64,000 bases of DNA from Streptomyces lienomycini (GCF_027947595.1 NZ_CP116257.1:5084001-5148000), one strand, 5' to 3'. Shown: positions 26,816 to 35,879, numbered from the stretch's first letter. A program made the numbers and translations. Notes: generated by a model not told the origin, from the sequence alone.

Positions 26816-27369
26816 CCCGCTTCACCCGGGCCGAGCTGGAGGCCGCCCGCGACCGTCTGCTGCCGGACGTCGTCGCGGACGGTCTCCACGTGCTGTTCTG
26901 CGGCATCAACCCGGGCCTGCTGTCGGCGGCCACGGGACACCACTTCGCCCGTCCCGGCAACCGCTTCTGGCCGGTCCTGCACCTGTCCGGGTTCACTGAG
27001 CGGCTGCTGAAGCCGTCGGAGCAGGACGAGCTGCCGTCGTACGGGCTCGGCATCACGAACGTCGTGGCGCGGGCCAGCGCCCGGGCGGACGAGCTGGGCG
27101 CCGAGGAGTACCGGGAGGGCGGGCGGCTGCTGGTCGCGAAGGTGGCGCGGCTGCGCCCCCGCTGGCTGGCCGTGGTCGGCGTCACCGCGTACCGGACCGC
27201 CTTCGACGAGCGGAAGGCGCGTGTGGGGCCGCAGGAGCGGACGTTCGGCGGCACTCGGGTGTGGGTGCTGCCCAACCCGAGCGGGCTCAACGCGCACTGG
27301 ACGGCGCAGACGATGGCGGCGGAGTTCGCCCGGCTGCGGGTCGCGGCGCGGGAACCCTCGCAGACGTAG
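26812..27369 (+). CDS. mug: G/U mismatch-specific DNA glycosylase (Mug)
   Basis: 185 residues. The active site motif GINPGLLSA and the DNA-intercalating motif NPSGLN are both intact, as is FARPGNRFWPVLHLSGF. The family removes U or ethenocytosine opposite G. The likely start is CTG at 26812, overlapping the purB TGA; GGAG at 26801-26804 is 7 nt upstream and no ATG, GTG or TTG lies in frame before the conserved LFCGINPG block. If CTG is not used the protein would lack its first strand. Confidence 0.9.
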   Translation: MTRFTRAELEAARDRLLPDVVADGLHVLFCGINPGLLSAATGHHFARPGNRFWPVLHLSGFTERLLKPSEQDELPSYGLGITNVVARASARADELGAEEYREGGRLLVAKVARLRPRWLAVVGVTAYRTAFDERKARVGPQERTFGGTRVWVLPNPSGLNAHWTAQTMAAEFARLRVAAREPSQT

Positions 27370-27378
27370 GCGGGGCGG

Positions 27379-27819
27379 TCACGGTGGTGCCTCCCGCGTG
27401 ACCACCGCCAGCAGCCGTACCTCGTCCGCCTCGTCGCGGTCGGCGGCGGCCACCGCGACCCAGCGGCCGGTGCCCTCGGCCTCCCAGAGGTAGGCCACGC
27501 GCGCGCGGGCGCTCAGGGCGGCCCACGGCTCGGGTATCTCCTCCCGCTCGGTGCGCAGCAGGACCGTCTGCAGGTTCCAGGGGGCCGTCTCGCCCCAGCG
27601 CGGGGCGAGCCGTTCGTAGAGGGCGTCCCGCTCCTTCTCGTACTGCTCCACCGTCGCCGCCCGCCGTGCCGGGTCGCGGCCGCTCAGGCCGTGGCTGCTC
27701 TCCAGCACCGCCGTGAAGTGCCCGGGGCCCGCGGCGCCCTCGTCCGACGGGCCGTGCTCCGCCGGGAAGGGCCGGAGGCACAGCTCGTCGATGAGGGCGA
27801 GGTGCCGCGCGATGTCCAT
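27379..27819 (-). CDS. Conserved hypothetical protein
   Basis: 146 residues, soluble, acidic. Helical N-terminus (MDIARHLALIDELCLRPFPAEHG), then a beta-rich C-terminal half (VAYLWEAEGTGRWVAVAAADRDEADEVRLLAVV). I do not recognise a family. Convergent with mug (9 bp between stops) and alone on its strand, 70 bp from the ABC permease start. Confidence 0.65.
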   Translation of the reverse strand: MDIARHLALIDELCLRPFPAEHGPSDEGAAGPGHFTAVLESSHGLSGRDPARRAATVEQYEKERDALYERLAPRWGETAPWNLQTVLLRTEREEIPEPWAALSARARVAYLWEAEGTGRWVAVAAADRDEADEVRLLAVVTREAPP

Positions 27820-27889
27820 GGGTCCAGTAAACCCGCCGCCACTGACAATTGGCGGGGCGTCAGTCCGGTCGCGGCTCCGGGGGGGGCGG

Positions 27890-28615
27890 TCAGGCGTCCC
27901 GGCCGCGCAGCCGCCAGAACCCGGCGAGGAGCGCGGCCGCCGCCCACAGCGCGGTCACCGCGAGCCCCGTCCAGGGGCCCAGGGAACCCTCGTACGTCTG
28001 GTACAGGACGATCTGCCCGGCCTTGTCCGGCAGGAAGTCGGCGACGGTGCCCGCCGCGTCCCCGATCACGAAGGAGACGACGAGGATGAACGGGACCAGG
28101 GTGGACAGGGTGGCCACGCCGCTGCGGAACAGGGCGGTGAGTCCGGCCGCGAACAGGGCCATGAGCATGAGGTAGACCGCGCAGCCGACGACACCCCGTA
28201 CCTGCTCGCCCGCGGTGAGGCCGTGGGCCGCCCCGCCGAGGCCCGCGCGCGCGGCGAGCAGAGCGGCGAGCGCGGTGACCAGCCCCACCCCGAGGGCCGG
28301 TACGGCGACGACCACCAGCTTCGCCGCGAACCAGCGCCCCCGCCGCGGAACGGCGGCCAGGGCGAGCCGGATTCCGTTGCCCTGGTACTCCGAGGAGACG
28401 ACGACGGCCCCGAAGGCGATGGCCGCGATCTGGCCCGGCATGACCCCGGACAGGGCCATGAACAGCGGGTCGAAGTCCGGGTCGGAGGTGTCGGACACCC
28501 CCGCGAGGGCGGAGAACGCGGTGGTGGCGGCGAACAGGGCCAGCAGCGTGCCGCACAGTGAGCGCAGGGTGAGCACCTTGAGCGCCTCCGCGCGGAGGAC
28601 GGGTGTGAGGTTCAT
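27890..28615 (-). CDS. ABC-2-type transporter permease
   Basis: 241 residues with six predicted membrane segments; for example LCGTLLALFAATTAFSALAG, FAAKLVVVAVPALGVGLVTA and WTGLAVTALWAAAALLAGFW. Typical ABC-2 start LTPVLRAEALKVLTLRS. It follows the ATPase gene with a 2-bp gap, forming an exporter pair. The two-component genes on the other strand next door (29647-31490) likely sense what this exporter handles; the arrangement resembles bacitracin- or antibiotic-stress detoxification modules, but the substrate is unknown. Confidence 0.9.
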   Translation of the reverse strand: MNLTPVLRAEALKVLTLRSLCGTLLALFAATTAFSALAGVSDTSDPDFDPLFMALSGVMPGQIAAIAFGAVVVSSEYQGNGIRLALAAVPRRGRWFAAKLVVVAVPALGVGLVTALAALLAARAGLGGAAHGLTAGEQVRGVVGCAVYLMLMALFAAGLTALFRSGVATLSTLVPFILVVSFVIGDAAGTVADFLPDKAGQIVLYQTYEGSLGPWTGLAVTALWAAAALLAGFWRLRGRDA

Positions 28616-28617
28616 GG

Positions 28618-29538
28618 TCAGGCCTCCTGCGGCTGTGCGGTGAACTCGGTCTCGGTGGCGGTCAGATCGAGGTAGGCCTGCTCCAGCGTGCCCTCGTCCG
28701 AGGCCAGTTCGAGGACGGGCACACCCGCGCCGGACAGGACCCGGCCGATGTCGTCCACGCGCGCGTGGTGCACGGTCCAGTACCCGTCGTCGTGTTCCAC
28801 GGCGTCGTGGCCGTGCCGGGCGAGGGCGGCCTTCAGGGCGGTCGCGTCCGACGTCCGCACGCGCACCCGTGGTCGCACGCGCCCGTCGATGAACTGCCGC
28901 ATCGGTGTGTCGGCGAGCAGGCGGCCCCGGCCGAGGACGACCAGGTGGTCGGCGAAGGACGCGGTCTCGTTCATCAGGTGGCTGGAGACCAGGACCGTGC
29001 GCCCCTCGGCCGCCAGTCGGCGCAGCAGTTCGCGGATCCAGATGATGCCCTCGGGGTCCAGCCCGTTGGACGGCTCGTCCAGCATCACCACTTCGGGATC
29101 GCCCAGCAGCGCGGCGGCGATGCCGAGGCGCTGGCGCATGCCCAGGGAGTACGTCCTCACCCGGCGGCGGGCCACGGACGCGATGCCCGTCTCCTCCATC
29201 ACCTCGTCGACGCGGCGGGCGGGGACGCGGTTGCTCGCCGCCAGGACCCGCAGGTGGTTACGGGCGGTGCGCGAGCCGTGGGCGGCGTCCGCGTCGAGCA
29301 GGGCGCCGACGTGCCGCAGCGGTTCGCGCAGGGTGGGGTAGGCGCGTCCGCCGACGGTGGCGGTCCCGGAGGTGGGCCGGTCCAGGCCCAGCACGAGCCG
29401 CAGGGTGGTGGACTTGCCGGCGCCGTTGGGGCCGAGGAAGCCGGTGACGCGGCCGGGGCGCACGGTGAAGGTGAGGTCGTCGACGGCTCGTCGGCTGCCG
29501 TACTCCTTGGTGAGGTTCCGGACGTCGATGCTGGTCAT
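28618..29538 (-). CDS. ABC transporter ATP-binding protein
   Basis: 306 residues. Walker A GPNGAGKST (36-44), signature YSLGMRQRLGIA, Walker B VVMLDEPSNGLDPEG and the H-loop SSHLM are complete. The C-terminal 80 residues are the regulatory extension common in drug-export ATPases (VRPRVRVRTSDATALKAALARHG). ATG at 29538; a longer frame to 30624 covers the divergent kinase gene antisense and is discarded. Pairs with the permease downstream. Confidence 0.93.
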   Translation of the reverse strand: MTSIDVRNLTKEYGSRRAVDDLTFTVRPGRVTGFLGPNGAGKSTTLRLVLGLDRPTSGTATVGGRAYPTLREPLRHVGALLDADAAHGSRTARNHLRVLAASNRVPARRVDEVMEETGIASVARRRVRTYSLGMRQRLGIAAALLGDPEVVMLDEPSNGLDPEGIIWIRELLRRLAAEGRTVLVSSHLMNETASFADHLVVLGRGRLLADTPMRQFIDGRVRPRVRVRTSDATALKAALARHGHDAVEHDDGYWTVHHARVDDIGRVLSGAGVPVLELASDEGTLEQAYLDLTATETEFTAQPQEA

Positions 29539-29646
29539 GGGAGCAGCGTGCCGGTCGGTACGGGGGCGGGGCCTCCCCCACCGGTGGAGATCGTCTCCCC
29601 CGGGCGGGGGAGGCCGGGTGTCGGTGGCCGCTGGGAGGATGGGCGG

Positions 29647-30813
29647 ATGGTCCGCATGCTGCGCCCGTTCGGCCGGGCTGTGACGTACACACGATGGCTG
29701 CACCTGTTCATGGCCGTGGTGTGGCCCGCCATGTGGATCTTCGTGGACGAGGCGTGGGCGTTCGCGTCGGTGGTGCCGCTGGCGGTCGCCGGGCTGGTGC
29801 CCGGGATGCGGGTGGTCGAGGGCGTGCAGGCCAGGCTGCTGCTGACCGGCCACCACCCGGACGACGCGACCACGGACATCGTCGTCGCGCCCTCCGCGAC
29901 CTGGGCCGACCGTGCCCGCACGGTCGTGTGGCTGGAGGCCCGCCTGGTCCTCGGTTTCTGCGTCGCCATGCTCACCGTGCAGCTGCCCGTCCTCTCCGTC
30001 GACCTCGTGAACGCGGCGCGGGGCGGGCGGCAGGGGGACGGCTCGTACGTCCGCCTCGCGGGCGACCACTGGTGGTACGGCCTGCTCTCGCCGCTGCCGC
30101 TCCTGCTGCTCGCCGCGGTCGTCGTGGGTTCCGGGGAGCTGATCACCCGGCTCGCCCGCCGCCTCCTGGGGCCTTCGGCGGCGGAGCGGCTCAACGCCCT
30201 GGAGGAACGCACCGAGCAGCTCCTGGAACGCACCCGCATCGCCCGCGAACTGCACGACTCCATCGGCCACGCGCTGACCGTCGCCGTCGTCCAGGCGGGG
30301 GCCGCGCGGGCGGCGAACAGCGCCGAGTTCACCGACCGGGCCCTGACGGCCATCGAGGAGACGGGGAGGGCGGCCCTGGAGGACCTCGAGCGGGTGCTCG
30401 GCGTGCTGCGCGAGGCGGAGCGGCCGGCGAGCTCCCGACCGACGCTCACGGACGCCGACCGGCTGCTCGAATCCGCGCGGGCCTCCGGTGCCGAGGTCGG
30501 CGCGGAGTTCACGGGACCCCTGGAGACCGTGCCGGGCTCCGTCTCCCGTGAGGGCTACCGCATCCTCCAGGAGGCGCTGACCAACGTGCTGCGGCACGCG
30601 GGCGCCGTGCCGACGCTGGTCCACGTCGCGGTCGCGGACGGTGTGCTCACCCTCGACGTGCGCAATCCGCTGCCGGACGACCGGGCCGGGCCCGGCCGTG
30701 GGAGCGGCCTGCGCGGCATACGGGAGCGGGCCGCGCTACTGGGCGGCCGGGCGCACACGGGGCCGGACGGCGCCGGTGACTGGAAGGTGCGCGTCGAGCT
30801 GCCACTGGGCTGA
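29647..30813 (+). CDS. Sensor histidine kinase (NarL-type partner)
   Basis: 388 residues from ATG at 29647 with GGGAGG upstream. Membrane part in the first 170 residues: four segments (for example LHLFMAVVWPAMWIFVDEAWAF, LLSPLPLLLLAAVVVGSGELI). HisKA_3 dimerisation box ARELHDSIGHALTVAVVQAGAA with the phospho-His, then HATPase with EALTNVLRHAG and GSGLRGIRERAALLGG. No large external sensor domain, so it likely senses within the membrane. 14 bp before its response regulator and divergent from the ABC exporter. Confidence 0.92.
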   Translation: MVRMLRPFGRAVTYTRWLHLFMAVVWPAMWIFVDEAWAFASVVPLAVAGLVPGMRVVEGVQARLLLTGHHPDDATTDIVVAPSATWADRARTVVWLEARLVLGFCVAMLTVQLPVLSVDLVNAARGGRQGDGSYVRLAGDHWWYGLLSPLPLLLLAAVVVGSGELITRLARRLLGPSAAERLNALEERTEQLLERTRIARELHDSIGHALTVAVVQAGAARAANSAEFTDRALTAIEETGRAALEDLERVLGVLREAERPASSRPTLTDADRLLESARASGAEVGAEFTGPLETVPGSVSREGYRILQEALTNVLRHAGAVPTLVHVAVADGVLTLDVRNPLPDDRAGPGRGSGLRGIRERAALLGGRAHTGPDGAGDWKVRVELPLG

Positions 30814-30827
30814 TCTAGGCTGGCCGG

Positions 30828-31490
30828 ATGCCGGTCAGAGTGCTCCTCGTCGACGACGAACCCCTGGTGCGCGCCGGTCTGCGGGCCGTGCTGGAGGCGC
30901 AGCCGGACATCGAGGTGGCCGGGGAGGCCGCCGACGGGGCGGCGGTCATTCCGCTGGTGCGGCAGGTGCGGCCGGACGTGGTGGCCATGGACGTCCGCAT
31001 GCCGCTGCTCGACGGGATCGAGGCCACGCGCGCGCTGCTGCGGACGGTGGCCGACCCGCCGAAGATCCTGGTGGTGACGACCTTCGAGAACGACGAGTAC
31101 GTGTACGAGGCGCTGCGGGCCGGCGCCGACGGGTTCCTGCTCAAGCGGGCCCGCCCGGCGGAGATCGTGCACGCGGTGCGGCTGATCGCCGAGGGCGAGT
31201 CCCTGCTGTTCCCCGCCTCGGTGCGGCGGCTCGCCGCCGAGTACGGCGACGGCGGCGGCAACCGCGCGGCCCGCGCCGCCCTGGAGCGCGCCCGGCTGAC
31301 CGAGCGGGAGGGCGAGGTGCTGCGGTTGATGGCGCGGGGGCTGTCGAACGCCGAGATCGCCGCCCGGCTGGTCGTCGGCACGGAGACGGTGAAGTCGCAC
31401 GTGAGCGCCGTACTGGCGAAGCTGGCGGCCCGGGACCGCACGCAGGCGGTGATCACGGCGTACGAGTCGGGGTTCGTGGCACCCGGGTGA
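30828..31490 (+). CDS. NarL/LuxR-family response regulator
   Basis: 220 residues. Receiver domain with acidic pocket VDDEP, phospho-Asp55 in MDVRMP and conserved Lys in LLKRA. LuxR HTH at about 155-215 (LTEREGEVLRLMARGLSNAEIA, VGTETVKSHVSAVLAKLAARDR). Partner of the preceding kinase; the neighbouring exporter is the likely target. Confidence 0.95.
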   Translation: MPVRVLLVDDEPLVRAGLRAVLEAQPDIEVAGEAADGAAVIPLVRQVRPDVVAMDVRMPLLDGIEATRALLRTVADPPKILVVTTFENDEYVYEALRAGADGFLLKRARPAEIVHAVRLIAEGESLLFPASVRRLAAEYGDGGGNRAARAALERARLTEREGEVLRLMARGLSNAEIAARLVVGTETVKSHVSAVLAKLAARDRTQAVITAYESGFVAPG

Positions 31491-31589
31491 GGAACCTCGC
31501 TCGCCGGGAACGGTCGGCCCGGACCTCGCCGGGGCTCGGCGGGCCGAGTACCATCCGGCCCACATGCGCATGAGCTGGGAGGACGGACC

Positions 31590-32744
31590 TTGGCAGGGCT
31601 GACCGGCGGGGATCCGTCGCTGTTGCGGAGGATCAACTCCGCTGTGGTGCTGCACGCGTTGCGTGCGACGGACTCCGCGACGCTGACCGAGATCACCCGG
31701 GTGACGGGGCTGTCCCGGCCGACCGTCGAGGGCGTCGTGGAGGGGCTGATCGAGGCCGGTCTGGTGGTGGAGGCGGCCGCCGACGAGAGCACGGCCCGGC
31801 GGCAGGGGCGGCCCGCGCGGCGGTTCCGGTTCCGTGCCGAGGCCGGGCACCTGCTGGGTCTGGAGATCGGCCCGCACCGCGTCGCCGCGCTCCTGTCCGA
31901 CCTGGACGGCCGGGTGATCGGCGCCCAGGCCAAGGACGTGGACGAGAACGCGCCGGCGGACGAGCGGCTGGAGCGGCTGCGTACGGCCGTCGCCGAGTTG
32001 CTGCGCCGGGCCGGTGTGGCACGGGGCTCGCTGCGGGCGGTCGGCGCGGCCACGCCCGGCATCGTCGAGGCGGACGGCACGGTCCGGTTGGGCACGGCGC
32101 TGCCCGGGTGGACGGGGCTCGGCCTCGGCGAGCGGCTGGGCCGTTCCTTCAAGTGCCCGGTGCTGGTCGAGAACGACGCCAACGCGGCGGCGGTCGCCGA
32201 GCACTGGAAGGGCGCCGCCAGGGAGTCGGACGACATCGTGTTCGTGCTGGCCGGGCTGAGCCCCGGGGCCGGGGCGCTCATCGGCGGACGGCTGCACCGG
32301 GGGTACGGCGGGGCGGCCGGGGAGATCGGCGCACTGCATCTGCTGGGCCGGGACGTGACGCCGGAGACGCTGCTGTCCACCACGGACCAGCCGCTGCACC
32401 CGTTGGACGAGCAGGCGGTCGCCAGGGTCTTCGCCGAGGCCCGGGAGGGCGACGAGCGGGCCCGCGCGGCCGTCGAGCGCTACCTCCAGCGGCTGGTGCA
32501 CGACGTGGCGGCGCTGGTGCTGGCGCTCGATCCGGAGCTGGTCGTGATCGGCGGTTGGGCGGCCGGGCTGGACGGCGTGCTGGAGCCGTTGCGCCGGGAG
32601 CTGGCCCGCTACTGCCTGCGCCCGCCCCGGGTGACGCTGTCCCTGCTCGGCGAGGCCGCCGTGGCGACGGGCGCGCTGCGGCTGGCCCTCGACCACGTGG
32701 AGGAACAGCTGTTCGCGGTCGAGGGCGCGACCGCACGCCGCTGA
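31590..32744 (+). CDS. ROK-family transcriptional regulator
   Basis: 384 residues from TTG at 31590 with GGGAGGA at 31577. Winged HTH at about 15-70 (LRRINSAVVLHALRATDSAT, TGLSRPTVEGVVEGLIEAGLV), then a ROK sugar-kinase-like domain: LGLEIGPHRVAALLSDLDG, ENDANAAAVAEHW and GGAAGEIGALHLLG. The zinc-binding CxCGxxGC motif of many ROK proteins is absent, which is seen in several regulators of the family. Ligand probably a sugar or sugar phosphate. No sugar uptake genes adjacent. Confidence 0.9.
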   Translation: MAGLTGGDPSLLRRINSAVVLHALRATDSATLTEITRVTGLSRPTVEGVVEGLIEAGLVVEAAADESTARRQGRPARRFRFRAEAGHLLGLEIGPHRVAALLSDLDGRVIGAQAKDVDENAPADERLERLRTAVAELLRRAGVARGSLRAVGAATPGIVEADGTVRLGTALPGWTGLGLGERLGRSFKCPVLVENDANAAAVAEHWKGAARESDDIVFVLAGLSPGAGALIGGRLHRGYGGAAGEIGALHLLGRDVTPETLLSTTDQPLHPLDEQAVARVFAEAREGDERARAAVERYLQRLVHDVAALVLALDPELVVIGGWAAGLDGVLEPLRRELARYCLRPPRVTLSLLGEAAVATGALRLALDHVEEQLFAVEGATARR

Positions 32745-32807
32745 CCCGCCGAGGGGCCCGTCCGGCCGGGGCGCGCGCACGAGGGCACGTCACCGGGTCT
32801 CCGCGGA

Positions 32808-32872
32808 CCGGTGGGAGCGCCGTTCCCGCGGGCCGGTGGGAGCGCCGTTCCCGCGGGCGGGGGGAGCGCCGT
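32808..32872. repeat. 25-bp tandem repeat (2.6 copies) after the ROK gene
   Basis: ccggtgggagcgccgttcccgcggg occurs at 32808-32832 and 32833-32857 exactly, with a diverged third partial copy to about 32872. It lies in the 219-bp space between the convergent ROK and GntR genes. Each unit contains ggagcgccg.../...cggg pairings and could act as a weak terminator. Confidence 0.85.
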
Positions 32873-32963
32873 CGACGACGGACCGGGCGGTCCGGACCGT
32901 CATCACGCGCCGGACGACCGGCGGCCGGTGGCACGTCGGCGTCCCGGGTGGGCCGGGTTCCGG

Positions 32964-33725
32964 TCAGGAGGCCCGGGTCCGGGGGCCGTGGTGGATCTCC
33001 ACGTCGCCCTGGTCGCCGAAGGTCAGCCGGCAGGTGTCCGCGCGGTAGGTGGCGACGGAGAGCGCGGCGGTGCGTCCCTCGGTGAGGTAGCGGGTGGTGA
33101 CCACGAGGACGGGAGCGCCGGGGAGGCGGTCCAGTTCCTTCGCGTCGTCCGTGCCGGCCGAGCCCAGTTCGACGGCGCTCTCCTGCCGCTCCAGTTCCCC
33201 GCGCTGCAGTTCGCGCAGTACGGCGCGCGCGCGTGCGGGGCCCGAGGGCGCGTCGATGGCGGTGAGATCGGGCACCGCCGACGGGGGGATGTGGAGCAGT
33301 TCCGCGGCGACGGGCTGGCCGTGGGTCACGCGGGAGCGGCGGACGGTGTGGACGGGCTCGTCGCGGCCGGTCCCGAGCGCGTCGGCGACGGCCGCGGCGG
33401 GCGCCGCGAGGACGCAGTCGACCGGCTGCCAGGCGTCGCCGGGCGCCCCGGGCCAGGCGTGCTGCCGGGTGCCGACGGCCACGCCCACGCGGGGTGGGGC
33501 CACGGTCGTACCGACGCCGCGCCGGCGCTGGAGCCTGCCTTCCAGCTCGAGCTGTTCCAGGGCCTGGCGGAGTGTCGCGCGGGCCACGCCGAAGCGGGCG
33601 GCGAGGTCGCGTTCGTTGGGCAGGACCTCGCCCACCTCGAACTCCGAGTCCAGGGCCTCGCTGAGCACGGTCCTGAGGTGCCAGTACTTCGGTTCCGGCA
33701 CTGGTTCCAACTGCGTGGTCCCCAC
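32964..33725 (-). CDS. GntR-family (HutC/DasR-like) transcriptional regulator
   Basis: 253 residues from GTG at 33725, chosen because GGAGGA sits 6 nt upstream and the family start GTTQLEPVPEPKYWHL follows; a start at 33743 lacks a site. Winged HTH 15-80 (FEVGEVLPNERDLAARFGVARATLRQALEQLELEGRL), then a UTRA effector domain with YLTEGRTAALSVATYRAD. HutC-subfamily regulators bind sugar phosphates or amino sugars. A dre-like inverted repeat at 33822-33837, 97 bp upstream, suggests autoregulation. Confidence 0.9.
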   Translation of the reverse strand: MGTTQLEPVPEPKYWHLRTVLSEALDSEFEVGEVLPNERDLAARFGVARATLRQALEQLELEGRLQRRRGVGTTVAPPRVGVAVGTRQHAWPGAPGDAWQPVDCVLAAPAAAVADALGTGRDEPVHTVRRSRVTHGQPVAAELLHIPPSAVPDLTAIDAPSGPARARAVLRELQRGELERQESAVELGSAGTDDAKELDRLPGAPVLVVTTRYLTEGRTAALSVATYRADTCRLTFGDQGDVEIHHGPRTRAS

Positions 33726-33821
33726 CCTGTCCTCCGCAATCACCGTGGTCCGGCGGCGTTTTGACGCCCTTGTTTATTAAAGGTTGTTGCAGTTCTCTGC
33801 GACCATAAAACGCCCCACCCC

Positions 33822-33837
33822 CTTGGTCAAGACCAAT
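33822..33837. promoter_or_regulatory. dre-like inverted repeat, candidate GntR operator
   Basis: CTTGGTCAAGACCAAT: arms TTGGTC and GACCAA around AA. It agrees with the DasR-responsive element ACTGGTCTAGACCACT at 12 of 16 positions. The surrounding 33750-33840 stretch is AT-rich for this genome (TTTATTAAAGG), as expected of a promoter. It is upstream of the HutC-type gene at 33725. Confidence 0.55.
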
Positions 33838-33968
33838 CCCGCGACAGAGCGAACCGCCGCTCCCGCCCGGCGGCCCGCACGGCGGCCGGCCCGACCGTGC
33901 GGTTCACCGACGACGTGCCGGGCGTCCCGTCACCGTGGCGCGGGGCGGCCGGCGGCCGGCGGCCGTGC

Positions 33969-34838
33969 TCAGGAGGCGAGCGCCTTGAGCACCTCCTTCA
34001 GCACGGTCGCGTTGTAGGGCATGCTCACGTGCGGGGTGTGGTCGTCCGGGTCGATGTCCTGGAGGACGATGTTGTCGACGTGGCGCCCCGGCGTCTGTTC
34101 CAGGGCGCACGAGGTGTACGGGGTGACCACGTCGTCGTACCGGGTGGCGATGACGGTGTGGCGCACCCCCTCCGTGGTCTCGCCGAGGCCGGCCAGCTCC
34201 TGCTGGAAGGGGTGGTCGTGCTGCAGTTGCGGCCAGGCCGGCACGACCTCCCCGACGGCACCCTGTTCGAGCAGTTCCACGGCGCCGGGGATCTGGCGGG
34301 CGAGGTTCATCAGCCCCTGGGCGGTGACTCCGTGGTTGCTCGGTGAGATGCCGACGAAATTGTGCACCTTGGGGCCGCCGCCCAGCGCGTTGAGGTAGTA
34401 GCGCGGCATCATGCCGCCCTGCGAGAAGCCGACGAGGTCGACCTTTTGGGCGCCGGTGCGGCGCAGCACCTCGTCCACGAATTCGGCGAGCTGCCGCGCG
34501 GAGTGCTTGATGTCCCCGAGGCCGAAGATCACGGGGTTTCCGTGCTGCCCGTAGTCGAGCCGGAAGACGCGGTGCCCGTTCTGCCGCAGCAGGGGTGTCG
34601 CGGTGTTCCAGGTGTAGCCGCGATTGCCGAAGGTGCCGTGGACGAGCACCACCGGACGCGGATGTTCCTCGCTCGGCGGGGCGTTCCAGTCGTCCTCTCC
34701 CGCCTGGACGTCGACGGTGGCGATGACCTGGGCCCCGCCTGCCTGGGCGACCGCGCCCACGCGGTGCGGTGACTCGGTGATGTCCGTGACGACGTCGTCC
34801 GAATTGACGCCGGGCAGACGGGGGTTGCCGAAGTTCAC
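33969..34838 (-). CDS. Alpha/beta-hydrolase, lipase/esterase (EstA/lipase class 2-like)
   Basis: 289 residues from GTG at 34838, chosen for AAGGGAGA 6 nt upstream; ten residues longer is possible. Oxyanion VLVHGTFGNRGYTW, nucleophile GFSQGG (about residue 145), and the acid/His late in TRYDDVVTPY and DHTPHVSM. The residues around Ser and the intact lid-like region NAL...KVHNFVGISPSNHG are as in secreted Streptomyces lipases, but no signal peptide is seen. Left flank of the accessory cluster. Could hydrolyse esterified product or substrate. Confidence 0.85.
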   Translation of the reverse strand: MNFGNPRLPGVNSDDVVTDITESPHRVGAVAQAGGAQVIATVDVQAGEDDWNAPPSEEHPRPVVLVHGTFGNRGYTWNTATPLLRQNGHRVFRLDYGQHGNPVIFGLGDIKHSARQLAEFVDEVLRRTGAQKVDLVGFSQGGMMPRYYLNALGGGPKVHNFVGISPSNHGVTAQGLMNLARQIPGAVELLEQGAVGEVVPAWPQLQHDHPFQQELAGLGETTEGVRHTVIATRYDDVVTPYTSCALEQTPGRHVDNIVLQDIDPDDHTPHVSMPYNATVLKEVLKALAS

Positions 34839-35169
34839 GGTGTTCTCCCTTTCGTCGGAGAATGACACTGCGGGTGATCCTGCTCCTCAGTCTTGCGTCC
34901 ATCGAATTCCACAACGATCCCTCGACCGGGCGAAAGAATTCACTCCATGGAGTAGGTAGGGGCCGTCCATTCGAATATCTCGAAGACGGCGGTCGAAAGC
35001 GCGGGGGGAACGTACGCCCGGAGCGCTTTGCCGTTCTCGTGCGCCGCCGGTTGCGCGCCAACGCGCGGATACGTACGGGTCGTTGTGGAATGGGGGGCGG
35101 AGCGCGACCCGAGCGTAAAGACAGATGAGACGGACCCGTCGACGGGTCGCAGGGCAAGGGGGTTGGGTC
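34839..35169. promoter_or_regulatory. 331-bp divergent intergenic region with two dyads
   Basis: No gene; a short open frame from 34862 is not convincing. The region is AT-rich for this genome up to about 34985. It holds a perfect 12-bp palindrome ACTCCATGGAGT at 34942-34953 and a dyad TTCGA-ATATC-TCGAA at 34970-34984. It separates the minus-strand esterase from the plus-strand HD gene that starts the halogenase unit, so it is the probable control region of both. Confidence 0.5.
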
Positions 35170-35829
35170 ATGGCCGCAGGGCCCGAAGAGCCGGAGGTTC
35201 CCGGTTCCGGTGCGGACGGGGCGGATTCGCCCTTCGTCGCGCCGGAGTCGTTGCCCCAGGCGTGGCAGCCGCTGCTCGGCCGGCCGGCGCTGGCGGAGTT
35301 GCTCGGGCATCCCCTCGCGGGCGCCGCGCTGACGGAGATGCGCCGGCTGCTGCCGCCGCACTTCGCCGTGCACTCCTTGCGGACGTTCCTGCTGGCCGAC
35401 GCCTGTGCACGCACCCACGGGACGGCGTACGACCGGGTCGGCCTGCTGGCCGCGGCGGCGTTCCACGACGTCGGTCTGGTCGGGCGCACGCGGCTGGGAC
35501 GTGGTGGATTCGCGGCCCGTTCTGCCCAGTTGCTCGACGCGTTCCTGGCCCGGCACGAGGTGGGTCCGGGGCGGCGCACAGCCCTCACCCGTGCGGTGCG
35601 CGAGCACATGCGGCCGTTTCCCGCGCGCGACGCCGGACCGGAAGCGCGGCTTCTGCACTTCGGCGCTTGGCTCGACGTCGTCGGGCGCGGTGCGCGTCAA
35701 GTGCCGGGCGACCGTGCGCGGTTGGCCGGGCTGGCGCCCACCCCCCGGTTCGCCGTGTCCTTCTCCGCCCGGATGCTGGCCTGCGGGCCGCGCCGGGTGC
35801 TGCCGGGCTCCCCGGTCGCCCCTCGGTGA
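35170..35829 (+). CDS. HD-domain protein
   Basis: 219 residues from ATG at 35170 (AAGGGGG upstream). HD metal-binding residues: His in HFAVHSLRTF (His68), the HD pair in AAAFHDVGLVG (99-100) and a late His/Asp region EHMRPFPARDAGPEARLLHFGAWLDVVG. Most like small HD phosphohydrolases or cyanamide-hydratase-like enzymes. It is 50 bp ahead of the halogenase-like gene and presumably in the same transcript. Reaction unknown. Confidence 0.75.
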   Translation: MAAGPEEPEVPGSGADGADSPFVAPESLPQAWQPLLGRPALAELLGHPLAGAALTEMRRLLPPHFAVHSLRTFLLADACARTHGTAYDRVGLLAAAAFHDVGLVGRTRLGRGGFAARSAQLLDAFLARHEVGPGRRTALTRAVREHMRPFPARDAGPEARLLHFGAWLDVVGRGARQVPGDRARLAGLAPTPRFAVSFSARMLACGPRRVLPGSPVAPR

Positions 35830-35879
35830 CCGGGAGGCCGCGGCAACTCGCCCTTCCCGTTGCGAAAGGAACCGCAGAC

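Noticed and set aside
28618..30624. 668-residue version of the ABC ATPase
   Set aside because: The first 360 residues are antisense to the histidine kinase gene; the ATPase begins at 29538.
34862..35128. 88-residue open frame in the esterase/HD intergenic region
   Set aside because: No ribosome site, no family, composition unlike coding sequence, and it overlaps the dyads.
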